From Candidatus Aenigmatarchaeota archaeon (GTDB lineage Archaea; Aenigmatarchaeota; Aenigmatarchaeia; QMZP01; JAUXAV01): DNA of 8,057 bases. The stretch spans positions 1 to 8,057 of the forward strand of contig JAUXAV010000045.1 of the NCBI GenBank assembly GCA_030619735.1, read 5' to 3'. The notes beneath the pieces were generated by a model. That model worked only from the letters and a program-made list of their open reading frames with translations, had not been told where the DNA came from and ran no database searches. The position numbers and the translations under genes were made by a program. Below, one piece after another: positions 1 to 6,076 of this stretch; the stretch's first letter is position 1; each line of letters starts with the position of its first letter.

Positions 1-1373
1 TCCCTGCCTATCGTAAATATATGGTCCCTGCCCTTAAGCTTCTCAGCCAGCTGCCTTATATGCTCCTTTGTGTTCCTGGATGTCAGATTATAGACCAGGT
101 TCCAGGCATAGGTAAGCTCCTGCTTCCCCTTCTCATACTCCCCTGCGACAGCATAGGCAAGCAGGAGGAGCAGGGCAAGCTGGGAGGTATAGGTCTTGGT
201 GCTCAGGACGCATATCTCAGGCCCCGCATTCATCAGCAGGAAGTCATCCGAGTGCCTTGTGAGGGTGGAGCCCCTCACATTCACTATGGACAGGACCTTG
301 GCATTCTTCCTTTTCGCAGCCTTCACAGCATCCAGCACATCAGCAGTCTCCCCGGACTGGGATACTGCAATAACCAGGGTCTTCTCTGTCAGGAAATGCT
401 CATAATTGGGGAACTCCGAGGCCAGCACAACATTGATATGCTTTTTGGTTATCCTTGAGAACATATAGCTTGCTGACAGGCATGCATGGTATGAGGAGCC
501 GCATGCAACAAAGAAGACCCCCTTTGCATCATTAATGTCCCTGGCAATCCTGTTGATTATCCCGGGGTCCTGCTCAGTGGCCTTTTTTATGGTATCTGCC
601 TGCTCCATTATCTCCTTCAGCATGTAATGGGCAAAGACCCCCTTCCTTGCCTCCTCGGCATCCCAGCCTATGGTGTCCACCTGCCTTTCCACACTCTTCC
701 CTGTTTCCAGGTTGTATATCTCCAGGCCCTTGTTCAGAACCAGGAAATCATTCTCATACAGGTATATCACATTCTTGGTGTGCTCCAAAAAGGCGGGTAT
801 ATCCGAGGCAATGAAATATTCCCCCTTTCCCACACCCAGCACCAGGGGGCTTCCCTTCCTTGCCGCAATCATCTCCCCCTTCTTATTGACCGCAACTATG
901 GCATAGTTTCCCTCAAGCCTTTTCAGGGCCTTCATGGCGGCATCCCTGAAACTCCTCCCCCTGGAATACTCCTCAATCAAATGGCATATGACCTCTGTAT
1001 CCGTCCCTGAGGAGAATTTATGGCCCCTGCCCTCAAGCTCCTCTTTCAGCTCCTGGAAGTTCTCAACTATCCCGTTATGCACAAGGCTTATTTCCCCCCT
1101 GCAGTCCGTATGGGGATGGGCGTTCTCCCTGCTGACCTTCCCGTGTGTGGCCCAGCGTGTATGGGCGATTCCAACAAAGCCAGGAAGCTTTGAAAAATTC
1201 AGACTCTTATCCGCATCCCTTATCCTTCCCTTATCCTTCTTTATAAAAACCCTTCCCCCGGAAACCGTTGCCATCCCCACGGAATCATAACCCCTGTATT
1301 CCAGCCTCTTTATGGACTTGAGAAGGATATCACTTGCCTTTTTATTCCCTACATACCCGGTAATGCCGCACAT
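1..1373 (-). CDS. glmS: Glutamine--fructose-6-phosphate aminotransferase (isomerizing), 3' end missing
   Basis: GlmS makes glucosamine-6-phosphate from fructose-6-phosphate and glutamine, the entry step to UDP-GlcNAc and cell-surface glycans; it is cytosolic. I translated 457 codons without interruption from the ATG at 1373. The N-terminal nucleophile is Cys2 (MCGITGYVG). The class II glutaminase motifs follow: EYRGYDSVG (25-33), HTRWATHG (71-78), HNGIVEN (99-105) and SGTDTEV (122-128). The linker to the isomerase half is HYMLKEIMEQ (249-258). The first SIS domain has CGSSYHA (291-297), SQSGETADV (338-346) and STKTYTSQ (391-398). The second SIS domain begins near 448 and is lost at the window edge; family members run about 600 residues. 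The start is fixed because Cys must follow Met. A TATA-like box 26 nt upstream suggests a leaderless mRNA. The gene diverges from the orphan at 1453. Identification is very secure. Confidence 0.97.
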   Translation of the reverse strand, partial: MCGITGYVGNKKASDILLKSIKRLEYRGYDSVGMATVSGGRVFIKKDKGRIRDADKSLNFSKLPGFVGIAHTRWATHGKVSRENAHPHTDCRGEISLVHNGIVENFQELKEELEGRGHKFSSGTDTEVICHLIEEYSRGRSFRDAAMKALKRLEGNYAIVAVNKKGEMIAARKGSPLVLGVGKGEYFIASDIPAFLEHTKNVIYLYENDFLVLNKGLEIYNLETGKSVERQVDTIGWDAEEARKGVFAHYMLKEIMEQADTIKKATEQDPGIINRIARDINDAKGVFFVACGSSYHACLSASYMFSRITKKHINVVLASEFPNYEHFLTEKTLVIAVSQSGETADVLDAVKAAKRKNAKVLSIVNVRGSTLTRHSDDFLLMNAGPEICVLSTKTYTSQLALLLLLAYAVAGEYEKGKQELTYAWNLVYNLTSRNTKEHIRQLAEKLKGRDHIFTIGR

Positions 1374-1391
1374 AAATCTATTTTGCAATAG

Positions 1392-1401
1392 TAATATAAA
1401 G
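1392..1401 (-). promoter_or_regulatory. TATA-like box for glmS
   Basis: The minus strand reads CTTTATATTA here, centred about 24 to 26 nt upstream of the glmS ATG at 1373. That is the usual archaeal distance from TATA box to transcription start, so the transcript would begin at or next to the start codon (leaderless). No Shine-Dalgarno sequence is visible before the ATG. The call rests on motif and spacing only. Confidence 0.55.
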
Positions 1402-1422
1402 GTTTTCTGAACGATAGAGGGG

Positions 1423-1430
1423 TTTAAATA
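1423..1430 (+). promoter_or_regulatory. TATA-like box for the 1453 orphan gene
   Basis: TTTAAATA is centred 26 to 27 nt upstream of the ATG at 1453, after a purine-rich stretch (GATAGAGGGG) that could serve as a BRE-like element. The spacing predicts a leaderless transcript. It lies about 30 bp from the divergent glmS box, so both genes share a 79-bp intergenic region. Confidence 0.55.
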
Positions 1431-1452
1431 TTTAACTAAAATAATATTTATT

Positions 1453-1809
1453 ATGATAATAGTTGATATAAAAAAATTAGCAGAGGATATTAGAGGATTA
1501 TTGGATAATGAGACTTATTCAGTAAAGACAGAAAGGTGTAGGGAATCTGAAGGGGACAAGGTTGGGATTTTTATTCCAGATGATGAAATTTATCCCATAG
1601 CCCGAGTAGGATATAATGGTTCAAATCATCGTGATATAATTATAGAAGAATCACGGGCTCCTCCCCCTTTCGCAGGAAGAGAAAAAGAATATGCCAAACT
1701 ATTAAAGCAGCACAGGCCCAGACTGCAAAAAATGGGTGAAGAATTAGAAATAGGGGCACAAAGGAAAGAAGGAAATCTGGCAGTTATTTATATAGACCAA
1801 GTCATATAG
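1453..1809 (+). CDS. Hypothetical protein, 118 aa, AT-rich orphan
   Basis: I do not recognise this protein. It is small, charged and soluble-looking, with no signal peptide, membrane helix or cysteine motif (one Cys only, residue 29). The N-terminus (MIIVDIKKLAEDIRGLL) predicts a beta strand then a helix. A middle part with IFIPDDEIYPIARVGY looks like a beta pair, a basic helical stretch spans about 75-105, and the end AVIYIDQVI looks like a final strand. That is compatible with a compact alpha/beta domain. The gene is clearly richer in A+T than its neighbours (about 40% G+C by eye against 50-55%) and uses TTA, ATA and AGA freely where neighbours prefer CTG, ATC and AGG, which may indicate recent acquisition. 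A TATA box at -26 supports expression and the ATG at 1453. It converges on the lipoprotein gene with a 26-bp gap. Confidence 0.7.
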   Translation: MIIVDIKKLAEDIRGLLDNETYSVKTERCRESEGDKVGIFIPDDEIYPIARVGYNGSNHRDIIIEESRAPPPFAGREKEYAKLLKQHRPRLQKMGEELEIGAQRKEGNLAVIYIDQVI

Positions 1810-1835
1810 AGGCGTTCTGAATTGAATATAAATCA

Positions 1836-2342
1836 TCAGAAAAGCGTAAAGGTCTCAATATAGAGCTCGTCCAGGACCTCATTCCCGGACTTTACCTGGG
1901 AATACCATGAAAGCCCCTTACCCGCTATTGCCAGGAGTATGGGCTTCTCTATCTGGTATGCGGGATAATCAGGGTTTTCCATAATCATCTGCTGGTATGC
2001 CTCGCTCCCTGTGGTGTTCAGAATCCTGTCCCTGGGCTCCCTGTATTCCACTATCTGCTGTGGGGAGGTGAAGTTCTCCTGGGTCACTATCAGGTTCCCT
2101 ATATACAGGCCTTTACTGTCCTCTATGGGCGCAATCCAGTAAAAGGCCTCGCCCTCCTTCCATACAGTTAAAGGCTCCCCTGCAGCCCCCCCGGGGAACC
2201 TGGCCATACCCTGCTCTCCCTTAAGCCATTCACCTGCGGATGCTTTCACGTCCTGCGCTTCCTCATCCAGGGGCTCGGTGCATCCTGATATCAGGACAAC
2301 TCCCATTAAAACCAGGGCTGCAAGCGCAATCTTCCTGTCCAT
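1836..2342 (-). CDS. Small predicted lipoprotein, 168 aa, function unknown
   Basis: The N-terminus is a classic lipoprotein signal: charged MDRK, a hydrophobic stretch (IALAALVLMGVVLISGC), then the lipobox L-I-S-G-C with Cys21 as the predicted lipid-anchored residue. The protein is probably attached to the outer face of the cell membrane. The mature part (about 147 residues) is rich in Trp and Tyr (for example VWKEGEAFYWIAPI near 61-74) and has no cysteine after the anchor, suggesting a small beta-rich extracellular domain; I do not recognise the family. I chose the ATG at 2342. A TTG at 2354 would add four residues, but the ATG is preceded by GAGTGAT, resembling a Shine-Dalgarno site, and gives a standard signal peptide. 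The gene lies 56 bp downstream of the coiled-coil operon on the same strand. It has its own TATA-like region, so co-transcription is possible but not required. Confidence 0.8.
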   Translation of the reverse strand: MDRKIALAALVLMGVVLISGCTEPLDEEAQDVKASAGEWLKGEQGMARFPGGAAGEPLTVWKEGEAFYWIAPIEDSKGLYIGNLIVTQENFTSPQQIVEYREPRDRILNTTGSEAYQQMIMENPDYPAYQIEKPILLAIAGKGLSWYSQVKSGNEVLDELYIETFTLF

Positions 2343-2375
2343 AGAATCACTCAATTAAGAATTAATTTGGAGGCA

Positions 2376-2395
2376 GGGTTTTAAAAATTTAACCC
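2376..2395. repeat. Short inverted repeat around the TATA-like region of the lipoprotein gene
   Basis: GGGTT (2376-2380) and AACCC (2391-2395) are perfect inverted repeats flanking a 10-nt A+T core (TTAAAAATTT). The A+T core can act as the TATA element of the lipoprotein gene on the minus strand, with a predicted transcription start near 2358. The flanking arms could be an operator or a weak hairpin at the end of the upstream operon. Five-base arms are short enough to arise by chance. Confidence 0.3.
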
Positions 2396-2398
2396 AGG

Positions 2399-3094
2399 CT
2401 ATTCCAAGATTATTGGCGAGGAGACCCTTATCACCCTCATCTTGTGCTCAAGCTCCTCCATCTTCCTGAGCAGGGGCTTTATATCTATCCTCTCTATATT
2501 GTTCTCAATCCATTCCTGCTTGGTCTTTATAATCTCCAGGTCCCTTCTGAGCTCCTCCATATCAGGCCCCTTTACCTGGCCCCCTTCCGGTTTCGGAATC
2601 CCTGGCCCATTTTTAAGGTCTTCCATCTCAGAACTGAGCCTCTCCTCCAGGCCCTTACCGTCTATAATAACCTTATTGACCTGGGACTTCATTGCGCCCA
2701 TCTCCCTCTGGAATTTCTCCTCAAACTTCTTCACGTTGCTGTCCTCCACCTGGCTCCTCAGCATCTCCAGCTCCTTCCCGAACATGCGAATCTTTTTATT
2801 GATTTCGCCCAGCTTTGATTCGGTAATCCCCCCCAGGAGCCCCTCAATATCCTTCCCCTTTACCAGCTCCTTTACGCCCTTCCCGGCCATATCCCTGACA
2901 GCCCCTATCTCCCTTTCCAGCTTCCCTATCCTTCCAGCCAGGGGACTCAGGTCCCGGACAGGACCAGCCGGTTTCCCTCCCCCCGTATCCCTGAGTTTTT
3001 TATCAATAACCTCATTGACAGTCCTCCTTATCACATTCCTCAGCATATCAACCTCGCTCCGGAATGCCTTTACCCCGCTTTTAGTGCCTGCCAT
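2399..3094 (-). CDS. Coiled-coil protein, 231 aa, third gene of the zinc-ribbon/coiled-coil operon
   Basis: I do not recognise a named family. The protein is almost entirely helical and highly charged, with no cysteine, signal peptide or membrane segment. Predicted helices are at about 8-36 (VDMLRNVIRRTVNEVIDKKL), 53-80, 93-160 (the longest coil) and 178-222. They are separated by Gly/Pro breaks at 38-46 (GGGKPAGP) and 163-177 (GPGIPKPEGG). The C-terminus is distinctive: KQEWIENNIERIDIKPLLRK at about 192-211, then a beta-like tail ending SSPIILE, which may be the conserved end of the family. It starts 6 nt after the upstream gene; the sequence between reads TGA TAA GCT ATG, so it is also in the same frame as that gene. 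The context suggests it works with the two zinc-ribbon coil proteins, perhaps as a short partner of the 736-residue coil. That role is inference. Confidence 0.8.
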   Translation of the reverse strand: MAGTKSGVKAFRSEVDMLRNVIRRTVNEVIDKKLRDTGGGKPAGPVRDLSPLAGRIGKLEREIGAVRDMAGKGVKELVKGKDIEGLLGGITESKLGEINKKIRMFGKELEMLRSQVEDSNVKKFEEKFQREMGAMKSQVNKVIIDGKGLEERLSSEMEDLKNGPGIPKPEGGQVKGPDMEELRRDLEIIKTKQEWIENNIERIDIKPLLRKMEELEHKMRVIRVSSPIILE

Positions 3095-3100
3095 AGCTTA

Positions 3101-5311
3101 TCATCTCTTCTTCTTTAAAATCCTTCTCCCCATCCCAATCCTGCTCTCCAGGTCCCTTACTTCATTTTTAATCTGCGTCTTTATAACCCTGTTTATATTT
3201 TCTGTCCTGGGGGTTAATATTTCTAATTCCTGCTTCTCCTGAATCTTGGATATCTCATCCAGCCTCTTTGCCAGGCTGTCGGTTTCTGTGTTTGTCCTGT
3301 TCTCTAGGTTCTCCATGAATTCCTTCATAAGGCTGAGCTGCTGCCTGGCCTCCTGCCCCGAGGCCTCCAGGACATCAAACCTTTTCTCAAGCCCCTTTCC
3401 CGGGCCCTCTGCTATCCTGCCCCTAAGCTCTCCCAGACCGGCCTCCAGGGTTGCCAGCCCCTTCTCCAGGCCCCTGACCGCCATCTTATTGGATTCAATG
3501 CTTCCTTCAAGGCCCTGACCCAGAACCTTCACGCCCCTGACCTCGTCCCTGAACCCCTTGAGCCCCGCCACACTATTCGCAATCCTCTTCTCTGCGGCAG
3601 AGAGCCTGTCCAGCCTCAGCTTCAGGCGCCTGATTTCCTTCAGCTTCTTTTCAATGCCCCCGGCCGCCCTGCCAGCGGCCCTCTTTACAGCCTTCTCAGC
3701 CTCCTGCCTCAGCCCGGCAATCATGCTATTCATCCCTGACTCCATGGCCAGGAGCTTGCTCTCCTGCTGGAGCACCAGGTCCTCCTTTAATTTTCCCATC
3801 TCGCTCAGGGCCTTTCCTACAGAGCCCTTCAGGTCATTCAGCCCCGCAAGCCTGCCCCCTATATCCTGGATTTCCTCCCTCCTAACAAGCCCCGCAAGCT
3901 CCCCCCTTTTCACGAAACCCTTCATCTCCCCGAGCCTCTTGTCAATGCCCGCCTCCAGCGCAGGGATTCTCTCCATTCTCTTCTTAAGCCCTCTGATTTC
4001 CATTGCATTCAGCTTCATGCCCCTGCTGACCCTTTCCTCCAAACCGGGAACAGATGCCTGGCTCTCCTGTCTGAGGCTTTCCAGCCCCTTCCCTACCCTG
4101 TCCTCCAGAACCATCATCCTGTTCTGCTGGTGAAGAATCAGGTCCTCCTCAAGCCTTTCCAGCTTCTTTATCTGCTTCGTGATTTTGCCCTCATTTATCA
4201 GGTTAGAGAGCCTTAAAATGTTCCCTCCGAGCCTCTTTATCTCCTGACTGTTGACCTCTATCTTGCCTGAAATGCCGCCCTTGATGCCCCCAACACTTTC
4301 CTTGAGCCTCTTTATCTCCCGGGCATTCGCCTGCGCCTGGGCCGAAAGCCCTTCCCTGAGCCGGTTCTCCACACCAGCCCCTATGTTTTCAGAGCTGTCC
4401 TTAATCTCCCCAAGCCTCTCCAGGAGAAGCGTCTGGAACTCCTTCATCCTCTCCTGCTGCTGGAGGGTGAGCCCTTCCTTCAGGTTGTCAATACCCTCCA
4501 TCTCCTCCTTCATCCTGCTCTCAAAATCAGCATATCTCCCCTCATTGAGCTTTATCTGCTGGGTCAGGTTCTCTTTCAGCTTGTTTACTATACCGGTTTT
4601 CTGCGCAACATCCTCCCTCAGCTCCAGCACAGCCTTGTTGACATTCTGGTTGAAACCCGTCTTGAAGTCCTCCATCTTCTTTGCCATGGACTTCTCCAGG
4701 CCGCCTATGAGCCTTTCCAGCTCCTTTTCCAGCCTTGCAACCTTACTGGTTGCAGAGCCGAGCCTGGTTTCAATGCCTTTGGCAGTCTCTGCGCTGAGCC
4801 TGTTTAATTCACTCCTTATCCCTGTTTCCAGTTCCTCAAGCCTTTCATTCTGCGCCCTTGTCCTCTGCCCGAATTTTATACTGATTCCTTTCTTGAGCTC
4901 CTCAATATCCTGTTTCTTTGCAAAGTTCCCCAGGATATTCTCAATCCCCTCTATGTGCCTCCCCTTCTCCTTCAATCCACTGGAAATGCCCTTCAGCCTT
5001 GACCTGATGCTGGAAACCCTTTTCGCATTGCCCTCGGCAGCGGCCTTCAGGAGCTCAAAATCCTCAGGGGGCTTTGCGGCCTTCAGGACAGTAATCTCGC
5101 TACCCAGCCTTTCCAGTTCAGCCTCAACGCCTCTGAGGGCTTCCTGCAGCTGCAGAATGTTTTCCTTCAGCTCCTTCGGGATTTCAGTCCTTATAATGGG
5201 CTTCGGCTTTGCAGGTTTTGGCATTGCTGCAGCCTTGAGCTCTCCTCCACACTCTATGCAAAAGCTGTCGCTGTCCGGATACTCTTTCCCGCACTTAGGA
5301 CATCTCTTCAT
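3101..5311 (-). CDS. Giant coiled-coil protein with N-terminal zinc ribbon, 736 aa
   Basis: Residues 4-21 form a treble-clef zinc ribbon: CPKCG at 4-8 and CIECG at 18-22, i.e. CxxC-x10-CxxC. A Pro/Lys linker follows (PKPAKPKPII, 31-40). The rest, about 45-730, is an almost unbroken charged coiled coil with no membrane segment or signal peptide, ending in a basic tail (RRILKKKR). The coil has internal repeats: residues 387-465 and 508-586 align without gaps (about 26 of 79 identical by eye) and are 121 residues apart, and a third, weaker copy begins at 277. Hydrophobic positions in part of the coil follow 4-4-3 spacing, suggesting 11-residue (hendecad) rather than heptad packing. An extended coil of this length could reach tens of nanometres, as in SMC-like, scaffold or tether proteins, but no ATPase head is present. 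The ATG at 5311 directly abuts the upstream stop and has an AGGTGA ribosome site. The cellular role is unknown. Confidence 0.88.
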   Translation of the reverse strand: MKRCPKCGKEYPDSDSFCIECGGELKAAAMPKPAKPKPIIRTEIPKELKENILQLQEALRGVEAELERLGSEITVLKAAKPPEDFELLKAAAEGNAKRVSSIRSRLKGISSGLKEKGRHIEGIENILGNFAKKQDIEELKKGISIKFGQRTRAQNERLEELETGIRSELNRLSAETAKGIETRLGSATSKVARLEKELERLIGGLEKSMAKKMEDFKTGFNQNVNKAVLELREDVAQKTGIVNKLKENLTQQIKLNEGRYADFESRMKEEMEGIDNLKEGLTLQQQERMKEFQTLLLERLGEIKDSSENIGAGVENRLREGLSAQAQANAREIKRLKESVGGIKGGISGKIEVNSQEIKRLGGNILRLSNLINEGKITKQIKKLERLEEDLILHQQNRMMVLEDRVGKGLESLRQESQASVPGLEERVSRGMKLNAMEIRGLKKRMERIPALEAGIDKRLGEMKGFVKRGELAGLVRREEIQDIGGRLAGLNDLKGSVGKALSEMGKLKEDLVLQQESKLLAMESGMNSMIAGLRQEAEKAVKRAAGRAAGGIEKKLKEIRRLKLRLDRLSAAEKRIANSVAGLKGFRDEVRGVKVLGQGLEGSIESNKMAVRGLEKGLATLEAGLGELRGRIAEGPGKGLEKRFDVLEASGQEARQQLSLMKEFMENLENRTNTETDSLAKRLDEISKIQEKQELEILTPRTENINRVIKTQIKNEVRDLESRIGMGRRILKKKR
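3554..4153 (-). repeat. Protein-level tandem repeat in the 736-aa coil gene (121-residue period)
   Basis: Two segments of the coil, residues 387-465 (nt 4153-3917) and 508-586 (nt 3790-3554), align collinearly without gaps. Each starts with an L-[EK]-E-D-L-[IV]-L-x-Q signature, has LRQE in the middle, and ends with EIR-x-LK...KG. The offset is 121 residues, or eleven 11-residue units. A related start (LKEGLTLQQQ) occurs at residue 277, 110 residues before the first copy. The match is at protein level; the nucleotide sequences have diverged, so the duplication is old or under coil-type constraint. Confidence 0.6.
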
Positions 5312-5411
5312 CTACTTCACCTTTACCCCGCATTTCCTGCAGAACTTTGCATGCGACGGGAGCTCTGCCCCGCACTTGGAGCATTCAACAGCAACCGGCT
5401 TTGCAGGTTTT
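5204..5411 (-). repeat. 16-nt direct repeat flanking the facing zinc ribbons
   Basis: CGGCTTTGCAGGTTTT occurs perfectly at 5204-5219 and 5396-5411 (plus-strand reading). Both copies lie in the same frame on the minus strand and encode the same linker K-P-A-K-P, once just before the C-terminal ribbon of the 231-aa protein and once just after the N-terminal ribbon of the 736-aa protein. The offset is 192 bp, or 64 codons, spanning both ribbons and the stop/start junction. Such a match in identical codons suggests a shared origin of the linkers or past recombination. Confidence 0.75.
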
Positions 5412-6007
5412 TTAACCGGAGGCCTTTCAATGACCTTCGGCTTTTCAGGCTCGACAGCCTCCCTGGGTTTAGCGGTCTTTAGCTTCCATATATTCTTGGT
5501 GTTCTCCTCTACCATCAGCCTTAGCTTTTCCATCTGTTTTGAAAGCCCCAGAACACCCTTTGCACCCTTCGGGAGGCTCTTGAGGCCTGACTTCAATCCC
5601 TCAACACTCTTTGCATACTCCTCTGCCTCCTCAGGCTTCATTCCCAGGCCCTGGGTTTCAATCTTCCTCACCCTCTTGTCAATGTCATCAACAACCTTTA
5701 TCATATCCTCCAGGCCCCCGGAGCTCGTCTTCTTTATCTCAGCCATAATCTTGTCCATATTATCAGCCAAATTCTTCAGTTCCCTGAATTCCCCGACATG
5801 CTCGGCAAACTTTCCAAGCTCCCTTATTTTCTCAATGGTCTCGGGGCTAGGGACAGAAGTAGTGAGCTTGAGCTTCTCTATCTCATTCTTCAGGTTTATG
5901 ATATCAAGCTTGTTTACAAGCTGCAAATCCTCCAGCTCCGTAAGCTTACTCATAATGGTATTCAATTTCTCTTCCAGCGATATAGGAGCTTCTTCCCCAT
6001 CAGGCAT
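5312..6007 (-). CDS. Coiled-coil protein with C-terminal zinc ribbon, 231 aa, first gene of the operon
   Basis: I do not recognise a named family. Residues about 9-48 form a short coil (LEEKLNTIMSKLTELEDLQ and on). A Pro/Ser break (SVPSPET, 51-57) follows, then helical regions to about 178, broken near 94-98 and 145-151. Residues 180-206 are a Pro/Lys/Glu linker, and the protein ends in a zinc ribbon: CSKCG (209-213) and CRKCG (223-227), i.e. CxxC-x10-CxxC, followed only by VKVK. There is no signal peptide or membrane segment, so it is probably cytosolic. The zinc ribbon could bind a partner, nucleic acid or the ribosome. The stop codon abuts the ATG of the next gene, whose own zinc ribbon is at its N-terminus, so the two ribbons are neighbours in the DNA. 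The start at 6007 is the first in-frame ATG; no clear Shine-Dalgarno precedes it. The gene lies 69 bp downstream of the trm5-like gene. Confidence 0.85.
   Translation of the reverse strand: MPDGEEAPISLEEKLNTIMSKLTELEDLQLVNKLDIINLKNEIEKLKLTTSVPSPETIEKIRELGKFAEHVGEFRELKNLADNMDKIMAEIKKTSSGGLEDMIKVVDDIDKRVRKIETQGLGMKPEEAEEYAKSVEGLKSGLKSLPKGAKGVLGLSKQMEKLRLMVEENTKNIWKLKTAKPREAVEPEKPKVIERPPVKKPAKPVAVECSKCGAELPSHAKFCRKCGVKVK
5317..5322 (-). promoter_or_regulatory. Shine-Dalgarno site for the 736-aa coil gene
   Basis: The minus strand reads AGGTGA followed by a 5-nt spacer (AGTAG) and then the ATG at 5311. It matches the archaeal consensus complementary to the 16S rRNA 3' end. The site lies inside the last codons of the upstream gene, and the spacer contains its TAG stop, so translation of the two genes is probably coupled. 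It fixes the start of the downstream gene. Confidence 0.7.
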
Positions 6008-6027
6008 AAACCATACCCCATTTTGTC

Positions 6028-6046
6028 TAAATACTGTTAATTATTT
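6028..6046 (-). promoter_or_regulatory. Candidate promoter of the coiled-coil operon
   Basis: The minus strand has two A+T boxes here: AAATAATTAA (6046-6037) and TATTTA (6033-6028). The second is about 25 nt from the ATG at 6007, matching the leaderless spacing of other genes here; the first would give a leader of about 9 nt. Neither is as good a TATA match as the other promoters in the window, and read-through from the trm5-like gene is an alternative. Confidence 0.3.
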
Positions 6047-6076
6047 GGCTTTGTTCCTTAATTAATTTAATAAACT

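Noticed and set aside
21..1290. Several plus-strand open frames opposite glmS
   Set aside because: The minus strand reads as an uninterrupted GlmS with all glutaminase and SIS motifs, and the plus-strand products resemble nothing.
2343..2354. TTG start at 2354 for the lipoprotein
   Set aside because: It would add four residues before a standard signal peptide. The ATG at 2342 has a Shine-Dalgarno-like GAGTGAT just upstream, so I preferred it, though TTG cannot be excluded.
2442..3242. Open frame of 266 codons on the plus strand opposite the third coil gene
   Set aside because: It has the same Ser/Ile/Phe-rich shadow composition and crosses the junction of two convincing minus-strand genes, with no promoter or ribosome site of its own.
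3101..5311. The 736-aa coil as an SMC or Rad50 ATPase
   Set aside because: There is no Walker A, signature or Walker B motif, and no head domain at either end, only a zinc ribbon and a basic tail.
4251..6065. Long open frame of 604 codons on the plus strand opposite the coil genes
   Set aside because: It is antisense to two genes with zinc ribbons, a ribosome site and coil patterning. Its product is a Ser/Phe/Leu-rich string typical of the complement of Glu/Lys/Leu coil codons, and it has no recognisable domain.
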